Origin: Bugula neritina
Taxonomy: Eukaryota > Bryozoa > Gymnolaemata > Cheilostomatida > Bugulidae
Direction of reading: 5' to 3'
DNA length: 62,000 nucleotides
Assembly: GCA_964035545.1 (NCBI GenBank)
Contig: OZ037767.1
Span: forward strand, 175,001 to 237,000
The notes below the pieces were generated by a model that was not told the DNA's origin, did not search any database, and saw only the letters and a list, made by a program, of their open reading frames with translations. Position numbers and translations under genes: made by a program. Positions 59,101 to 62,000 of this stretch are shown piece after piece. How positions within the stretch are numbered: the stretch's first letter is position 1; each line of letters begins with the position of its first letter.

Positions 59101-62000
59101 CACATTATACTATACATATTACATAATATATAGAACACAGTATACTATACATATTACATAATATATAGAACACAGTATACTATACACAACATAGCAATCA
59201 GCTCACCAATGTCTGTCTTCACCTTTCTGTAGGCCTGAGAGAACTGGAGAACCTTGTTCTCGTATATAGTGTGTAGAATCATACTCTCAGGTGTTGGTGC
59301 GAGTTCACTGACTATTTCCTCCATCTGCTCGCTGCTCAAGTTGTATAAGTTCCTGTATTTAGGGGAGGTCCAGTCTCTGTAATACCCAAAATGTACTCTA
59401 TAAGTGTATTACTATAATATACTGTGTATTACTATACTGTGTATTACTATACTGTGTATTACTATACTGTGTATTACTATATACTCTGTATTAATATACT
59501 GTGTATAACTGTATACTGCATATACTATACTGTGTATTACTATACTGTGTATTACTATATACTGTGTATTACTATACTGTGTATTACTATACTGTGTATT
59601 ACTATACTGTGTATTACTATACTGTGTATTACTATACTGTGTATTACTATACTGTGTATTACTATATACTGTGTATTACTATATACTGTGTAGTGTGTAT
59701 TACTATACTGTGTATTACTATATACTGTGTATTACTATATACTGTGTATTACTATACTGTGTATTACTATATACTGTGTATAACTATATATACGGTGCAT
59801 ACTATACTGTGTATTACTATACTGTGTATTACTATATACTGTGTATTACTATACTGTGTATTACTATATACTGTGTATTACTATATACTGTGTATTACTA
59901 TACTGTGTATTACTATATACTGTGTATTACTATATACTGTGTATTACTATACTGTGTATTACTATATACTGTGTATTACTATATACTGTGTATTACTATA
60001 TACTGTGTATTACTATATACTGTGTGTTACTATACTGTGTATACTATACTGTGTATTACTATACTGTGTATTACTATATACTGTGTATTACTATACTGTG
60101 TATTACTATATACTGTGTATTACTATACTGTGTATTACTATACTGTGTATACTATACTGTGTATTACTATATACTGTGTATTACTATACTGTGTATTACT
60201 ATACTGTGTATTACTATACTGTGTATTACTATATACTGTGTATTACTATACTGTGTATTACTATACTGTGTATTACTATACTGTGTATTACTATATACTG
60301 TGTATTACTATATACTGTGTATTACTATATACTGTGTATTACTATACTGTGTATTACTATATACTGTGTATTACTATACTGTGTATTACTATATACTGTG
60401 TATTACTATACTGTGTATTACTATACTGTGTATTACTATACTGTGTATTACTATATACTGTGTATTACTATACTGTGTATTACTATACTGTGTATTACTA
60501 TACTGTGTATTACTATATACTGTGTATTACTATATACTGTGTATTACTATACTGTGTATTACTATATACTGTGTATTACTATACTGTGTATTACTATATA
60601 CTGTGTATTACTATACTGTGTATTACTATACTGTGTATTACTATATACTGTGTATTACTATATACTGTGTATTACTATATACTGTGTATTACTATATACT
60701 GTGTATTACTATACTGTGTATTACTATATACTGTGTATTACTATACTGTGTATTACTATATACTGTGCATTACTGTACTGTGTATACTATACTGTGTATT
60801 ACTATACTGTGTATTACTATACTGTGTATTACTATACTGTGTATTAATATACTGTGTATACTATACTGTGTATAACTATACTGTGTATTACTATACTGTG
60901 TATAACTATACTGTGTATTACTATATACTGTGTGTTACTATACTGTGTATACTATATACTGTGTATAACTATATATATGGTGCATACTATAATATATACG
61001 CGTTACATACATGTTCTCCTGGTTAGGATAGTACATGCTCTCAATCAGAGTTCCCAAACCAGTGAGATTCTTCTCTGCTGAGACTTTCTTGATGGCGTGT
61101 CTGGTGAAGGAGTTTCTGCTACATAACACCACCATCGGGAACTACAATCACATGACCTACATCACATGACCTACATCACATGACCTACATCACATGACCT
61201 ACATCACATGACCTACATCACGTGACCTGCATCACGTGACCTACATCACATGACCTGCATCACATGACCTACATCACATGACCTGCATCACATGACCTAC
61301 ATCACGTGACCTACATCACATGACCTACATCACATGACCTACATCACGTGACCTGCATCACGTGACCTACATCACATGACCTACATGAGCATATACTCTA
61401 CCTCTAAGCTGTGGACTCGGATATTTCTGAACCTGGCTGATGTTTCTCTCTTCCTGCACGCATCTATGAATTCGTGTGAAGCGTAAACTGAGTAGCCAAT
61501 CATCACCAGAATAATAGTGAACCAGAGAACTCTGCAAGTATCATGTGCAACTGTATACTTACTCTATATTATATAGTATACTTACTCTATATTATATAGT
61601 ATACTTACTCTATATTATATAGTATACTTACTCTGTATTATATAGTATACTTACTCTGTATTATATAGTATACTTACTCTATATTATATAGTATACTTAC
61701 TCTATATTATATAGTATACTTACTCTGTATTATATAGTATACTTACTCTGTATTATATAGTATACTTACTCTATGTTATATAGTATACTTACTCTGTATT
61801 ATATAGTATACTTACTCTATATTATATAGTATACTTACTCTATATTACATAGTATACTTACTCTATGTTATATAGTATACTTACTCTATGTTATATAGTA
61901 TACTTACTCTATATTATAAATAGTAACACTCACCTACTCGGCCAAGAAGTTGTTGACAAATGTACATATTTTATTCCATGCATGGTAACTTCTTGAGTGA
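47145..62000 (-). CDS. DEG/ENaC sodium channel subunit, gene E (5' end outside window)
   Basis: Minus-strand family member cut by the window edge. Exons: 61934-62000 (partial, [14 protein letters not shown]), 61402-61531 (TM1, [19 protein letters not shown]), 61011-61141, 59207-59376, 58688-58824, 49321-49422, 48922-49093, 48661-48729, 48142-48282, 47889-47999, 47145-47314. All phases match gene D and no stop was found in the exons, so it is probably functional. Features include [12 protein letters not shown] after TM1, [62 protein letters not shown] and the TM2/tail exon with GAS. Intron 5 is 9.3 kb because a sense-oriented LTR retrotransposon sits in it. The C-terminus (EPDRKY) differs from A and D, although the rest of that exon is nearly identical. 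Confidence 0.88.
47315..47600 (-). repeat. 21-bp minisatellite in last intron of gene E
   Basis: About 12 copies of the 21-bp unit (TGCCTGTGGTATTATGTATA on the minus strand), the same unit and same intron as in gene A; distal units change to TGATATTATATATA variants. Confidence 0.92.
48295..48610. repeat. 12-bp array, intron 8 of gene E
   Basis: About 26 copies of TATCAGACTAGG/TATGTATCAGAC type units fill the intron. Confidence 0.9.
49185..49320 (-). repeat. Donor-junction array, intron 6 of gene E
   Basis: Five to six 26-bp copies which on the minus strand read CTTGAACAGCACAGG then GTATGATAACT, resembling the exon 6 end (CTCGAATTGCACAAG) plus its donor GTATGATAACT. Confidence 0.88.
49545..49693. 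repeat. AAAGTAGAGAGAAGGT array, left of retrotransposon
   Basis: Part of a 16-bp array in gene E intron 5. It was split by the LTR element; the other part is at 57691-58675. Confidence 0.92.
49694..50085 (-). repeat. 3' LTR
   Basis: 392 bp. On the minus strand it has a TATA box (TATATAAAA, 49870-49878) and a poly(A) signal AATAAA (49785-49790), in that order, giving a normal U3-R-U5 arrangement. U3 holds a large foldback (49898-50056), and a 16-bp stem with one mismatch (49824-49839 with 49853-49868) sits around the likely transcript start. Confidence 0.95.
49898..50056 (-). repeat. Nested hairpin in LTR U3
   Basis: Outer arms 49898-49917 and 50038-50056 pair over 19 bp with one bulge. Inside are further stems: CCGAAATGCCG with CGGCATTTCGG, and CCGATATGCCG with CGGCATATCGG (one base changed in this copy). 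The corresponding structure in the 5' LTR is at 57503-57661. Confidence 0.85.
50086..50117 (-). other. Polypurine-like tract and 22-bp palindrome
   Basis: Just upstream of the 3' LTR on the element strand lies GGGGGGTGTG (50086-50095), the likely plus-strand primer. Next to it is a perfect palindrome of 22 bp at 50096-50117 (arms ATCGGAAAGC and GCTTTCCGAT around AT). The tract is G-rich rather than AG-rich, so the assignment is tentative. The remaining 50118-50384 is AT-rich untranslated sequence. Confidence 0.6.
50385..52361 (-). CDS. Pol C-terminal tail frame with C2H2 fingers
   Basis: This frame follows the TAG at 52362-52364 in the same reading frame as pol; no ATG is needed and none stands at its start. 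It opens with LKPYHASPD, typical of the end of an integrase GPY/F region, then a Pro/Arg-rich stretch with [13 protein letters not shown], as found in the pol tails of many animal Ty3 elements. The remainder, over 500 residues, is unusual. It is acidic and Ser-rich in the middle, has two C2H2-type fingers at about residues 446-491 counted from the GTG at 52319 (C-x2-C-x12-H-x3-H and C-x-C-x12-H-x4-H), and ends in a coiled coil ([20 protein letters not shown]). It might bind nucleic acid or chromatin. It shows no signal peptide or membrane segment, so it is not an env. Confidence 0.75.
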   Translation of the reverse strand, partial: SEQRLKPYHASPDAVGQAPPLLEPHRQPNRRGRATQPREVEIIVPRETDQEQAALIEQLERQQRAEREQEQRQALGSQSFPGEDTPTPVRGEDGDPPTRAAQEPPTPPVPVPLERSQRPRRPPRYLADYAVGHLEGPPPEDDPPHTDYHPILVGNSLHHPGEFHQEEEMADRISEDTRSRELSFRNPGEIPTSHATRASAGKTSETRGSAISHSDFTQLARQLQLKLNSDSNTHFDFITVLHTLSAAMGITLPDTQSGISSRLGPPVAESSQTKVDWSLLDLLGSDFLEPEAEMDLGDDSAIDTLLNHDVGSVNFCDTPRPSVFNLTPYTPVPNFGDSETGFSQPLLSVLEERMDNEEASQSDSPLPPALALASNSQQAATSSTEVCSAIVSGPDPKPVELQLTAGEEQGILHGDHLPAEEDNSPILALPRALVARQYWVTGPTNLKIGDACGEPGNRICHECKRKFSSARRLRVHAPQHYINVFCPCGEFSYQRDYVLRHQRIAHCHTGYTFAVDQASFPEFRDLVLPHVADPHKRAALALGFPACRPVREEEGEPAATPQPAATQPLRVMLARVGPGARADSSDLGPRPSAAGEKQTHRQRRPARGTTDRPRHQTSAQLAEEVHQLRRQLRRYEEELGQLRRRVSRLERGRSGDRR
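52362..54908 (-). CDS. pol: pol: reverse transcriptase, RNase H, integrase
   Basis: Continues the protease frame after the TAG at 54909-54911. Reverse transcriptase: [42 protein letters not shown], and the catalytic box YLDDVIV. RNase [41 protein letters not shown]. Integrase: an HHCC zinc finger (HKQAHAGV ... CEVCQ), a D,D-35-E core ([28 protein letters not shown]), and GPY/F-like [13 protein letters not shown] before the TAG at 52362. It copies element RNA into DNA and inserts it. All catalytic residues are present. Confidence 0.93.
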   Translation of the reverse strand, partial: SSPVVLVKKKDGSWRFCVDYRRLNNATIQDAYPLPRIDESLDALAGSKYFSTLDLLSGYWQVPLSPDAQDKAAFITRDGLWKWKVLPFGLSSAPATFQRLMEQVLSGLHWKILLIYLDDVIVISPDFSTHVSRLREVFDRLRAAGLKLKPSKCALLQPEVTYLGHVVGRDGVATDPEKVQAVKEWTVPRDLPELRAFLGLVGYYRQYIPRFAGVAQPLNRLTAKGVRWQWTQEEQQAFDHLKQRLMEAPILAYPDPAKEYILDTDASDHSVGAVLSQVQGGSEVVVAYYSKTLAAAEKNYCTTRKELLAVVKAVKHFRPYLYGKSFRLRTDHASLIWLCKRAEPSSQVARWLEILAEFSYRIEHRVGRKHGNADGMSRRPVEDCKQCLHIEQRDGGPARLDVEAGLVEGTTYQWEHGHLRTETHQDGVQALHANPTLHQNVKELCRLQETLPGAVADIFRAMKEGRRPSEEQQRQGDVEFQLLCRRWDALKVSPDGLLMITLAADNRQQKRDRVICPRALRRELIWDTHKQAHAGVSRVIRCLRLRWYWPGMTRDVRLRVRQCEVCQASKHGRPTETTGRRRLYAGRPWQVVAVDLVGPMPLSARGNTWILVLTDHFTRWADALAIPDATAPTVARTLDQHVFCYLGLPEQIHTDQGAQFQSQLMGDLCRIWGVNQSRTTPYHPQGNGVVERNNRMLGDALRSLLLGRGQEEWDVVLPQIMRAYRSTPHSATQETPNFLMLGRETRVPEHLTYHVPAPESPVHEYVEGLMDIMGKAHDALRTQQWQTRTEDSEEPPLYQVGDWVWMVSYRRRRGQSAKLQPKFVGPYCVVEVLPNHTYRVERSGQISV
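54909..54911 (-). other. In-frame TAG inside reverse transcriptase
   Basis: Single amber codon in an otherwise open pol frame, followed by AGC. It lies in the conserved fingers region, so it probably inactivates this copy unless it is read through. Confidence 0.9.
54909..56366 (-). CDS. pol: pol: N-terminal part with aspartic protease
   Basis: In the -1 frame relative to gag, entered at the slippery site 56366-56372. It contains a retropepsin-type protease with the catalytic [12 protein letters not shown] and ends, in the start of the reverse transcriptase domain ([11 protein letters not shown]), at a TAG at 54909-54911. Downstream coding continues in the same frame. The stop separates protease from polymerase. 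Confidence 0.9.
   Translation of the reverse strand, partial: HSRLTVNSATRGPHANPVRDRTRKTTEETSPESTYIEWHANRRSRRPKGLPDPPALPLDTRMELEETGWQAPRRSRRPQGLPDPPAWPLRNRFAGLPEEVVEEDSAYSQEYPKLPSRPQKTPVVSKTKRRPAVRTQVVSPPETDRSRSTQPYGSSYFLPGKISGKAATFLLDTGCTTNLLSRRLFDTLGARERASLEPYEGAHGTLADGSCIPFYGVISLPGRVRDQAIHETFIVSQLKEDAILGMPFLEKHQCHMGFQKSVVVMAGKELVCVDKFGRPLVGGVQVVRDCTVPGRSQATLRCRVNCKGIAGLGMVEGTHGAIRLANSLNRLDCRQELLVQCINPFTEPVQLSAGALVGKYHSIQEADVGPALETVADTQGNPPHTRREAVPEHLADLYGGACGNCTSSTERQVLAQPLAEYSDVFSRGDGDMGLTKVISHEIPLAAGTTPIRQPTRRLGPEKEKEVSRQVQDLLDRDLIEPAHGA
56329..56372 (-). promoter_or_regulatory. -1 ribosomal frameshift signal, gag/pol
   Basis: On the minus strand the gag frame reads CCT TTA AAC, containing the slippery heptamer T TTA AAC (56366-56372). 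A 6-nt spacer follows, then a 9-bp stem, GGCTCACGG (56351-56359) with CCGTGGGCC (56329-56337, one G-T pair), around a 13-nt loop. The pol frame is exactly -1 from gag and the gag stop is at 56348-56350. Confidence 0.88.
56348..57247 (-). CDS. gag: gag polyprotein
   Basis: 299 aa capsid/nucleocapsid protein of the retrotransposon. It starts [16 protein letters not shown] about 50 nt after the 5' LTR. It has a Ty3-type capsid region ([45 protein letters not shown]) and a C-terminal CCHC zinc knuckle ([15 protein letters not shown]-x2-C-x4-H-x4-C) near residues 275-290, ending NTRGSR and TGA. It packages element RNA; the final codons overlap the frameshift signal. The frame is intact. Confidence 0.92.
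   Translation of the reverse strand: MAPGDPAPEAAAPPAFTVEALVTALQGLRGQGQASPGDRYRLQPPTFGGDGDVEQFIKEFEDVATTAEWPVRVRVLQLRACLTGRARNFALGPDEAHILRALRARFGLTTEEASDQLQVMRRDRRTPLEDHANEVERLAQAAFGHATGEDRKRLVFNAFFRSVNHPVLQRYWLAAKVKSLDEALEMGKAYFQVEEPRRANYAARQVAGDAEEVPPTPQVAAAATPSPEQTQLNMLMSMMKGLQATVAELQRNQTDRRAPRSRDDPVRPPPPTCWECGMPGHVRRHCPKGQKPLNTRGSR
57278..57297 (-). other. Primer binding site, tRNA-Leu type
   Basis: One base from the 5' LTR the element strand carries TGGTGGCAGCAGTGGGATTC, complementary to a tRNA 3' end AATCCCACTGCTGCCACCA, which closely resembles animal tRNA-Leu acceptor ends. Confidence 0.8.
57299..57690 (-). repeat. 5' LTR
   Basis: 392 bp, identical to the 3' LTR except at 57620 (C here, completing the inner hairpin stem). 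TATA box at 57475-57483, AATAAA at 57390-57395. Confidence 0.95.
57691..58675. repeat. AAAGTAGAGAGAAGGT array, right of retrotransposon
   Basis: About 62 copies of the 16-bp unit, with ATAG/AGAG/ATAA variants, running to the donor of gene E exon 5. Confidence 0.95.
58850..59190. repeat. ~36-bp array, intron 4 of gene E
   Basis: Nine copies containing ACAGTATACTATACATATTA and CATAATATATAGAAC fill the intron. Confidence 0.92.
59395..61000. repeat. 1.6-kb TGTATTACTATAC array, intron 3 of gene E
   Basis: Over 100 copies of a 13-bp unit (TGTATTACTATAC) and a 15-bp form (TGTATTACTATATAC) in mixed order. The long ORFs across it are artefacts. Confidence 0.95.
61142..61385. repeat. 14-bp array, intron 2 of gene E
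   Basis: About 17 copies of CACATGACCTACAT with CACGTG variants (E-box-like). Confidence 0.92.
61550..61930. repeat. ~24-bp array, intron 1 of gene E
   Basis: About 15 copies of ATATAGTATACTTACTCTAT plus TAT. On the minus strand each unit contains AGAGTAAGTATAC, a donor-like motif. Confidence 0.9.

Noticed and set aside
59424-61026. 450-residue YYTVYYY open frames
   Set aside because: These are products of the TGTATTACTATAC array inside a gene E intron; several frames are open simultaneously.

Overview
The window reads as nuclear DNA of a non-vertebrate animal. The genes have many GT-AG introns in conserved phases. The two single-copy genes (RTEL1 and a mitochondrial S18 family protein) are animal-type, and five genes belong to the DEG/ENaC sodium channel family, which is essentially metazoan. 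The sequence alone does not fix the phylum. The host DNA is AT-rich, and nearly every intron and spacer is filled by its own private tandem repeat.

Layout. 1-369: last exon of DEG/ENaC gene A (+). 370-11391: convergent spacer with many minisatellites, a 3.1 kb 15-bp satellite, a possible unidentified five-exon minus-strand gene (8162-10457) and weak exon candidates. 11392-18458: DEG/ENaC gene B (-, 10 exons, 502 aa). 20718-25518: DEG/ENaC gene C (-, 10 exons, with a 2-nt frameshift in exon 4 and a 200-N gap in an intron). 26711-37381: RTEL1 helicase (-, 22 exons, about 1126 aa). 38686-41249: MRPS18A-like gene (+, 5 exons, 186 aa), divergent from RTEL1. 42216-46467: DEG/ENaC gene D (+, 11 exons, 492 aa, intact). 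47145-62000: DEG/ENaC gene E (-, 5' end beyond the window). Intron 5 of E carries a young, complete Ty3/gypsy LTR retrotransposon (49694-57690, same strand as E).

The most unusual feature is the origin of the intronic arrays. In at least ten introns of five genes, the repeat unit is a copy of the exon/intron junction itself: the last exon bases plus the 5' splice site, or the 3' splice site plus the first exon bases. Intron 1 of gene B consists of two such arrays back to back, donor copies then acceptor copies. In several cases each unit begins GT and ends AG. This looks like intron growth by tandem amplification of splice junctions, and it gives these transcripts many competing splice sites.

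The DEG/ENaC paralogues are mosaics. The final exon (TM2 and tail) and the 5' part of the exon encoding the [10 protein letters not shown] segment are nearly identical in DNA between copies on opposite strands, while the other exons have diverged. This suggests exon-limited gene conversion. The retrotransposon has a textbook -1 frameshift signal between gag and pol, a tRNA-Leu type primer site, LTRs differing at one base in 392, two in-frame TAG codons in pol, and a long pol tail with C2H2 fingers.
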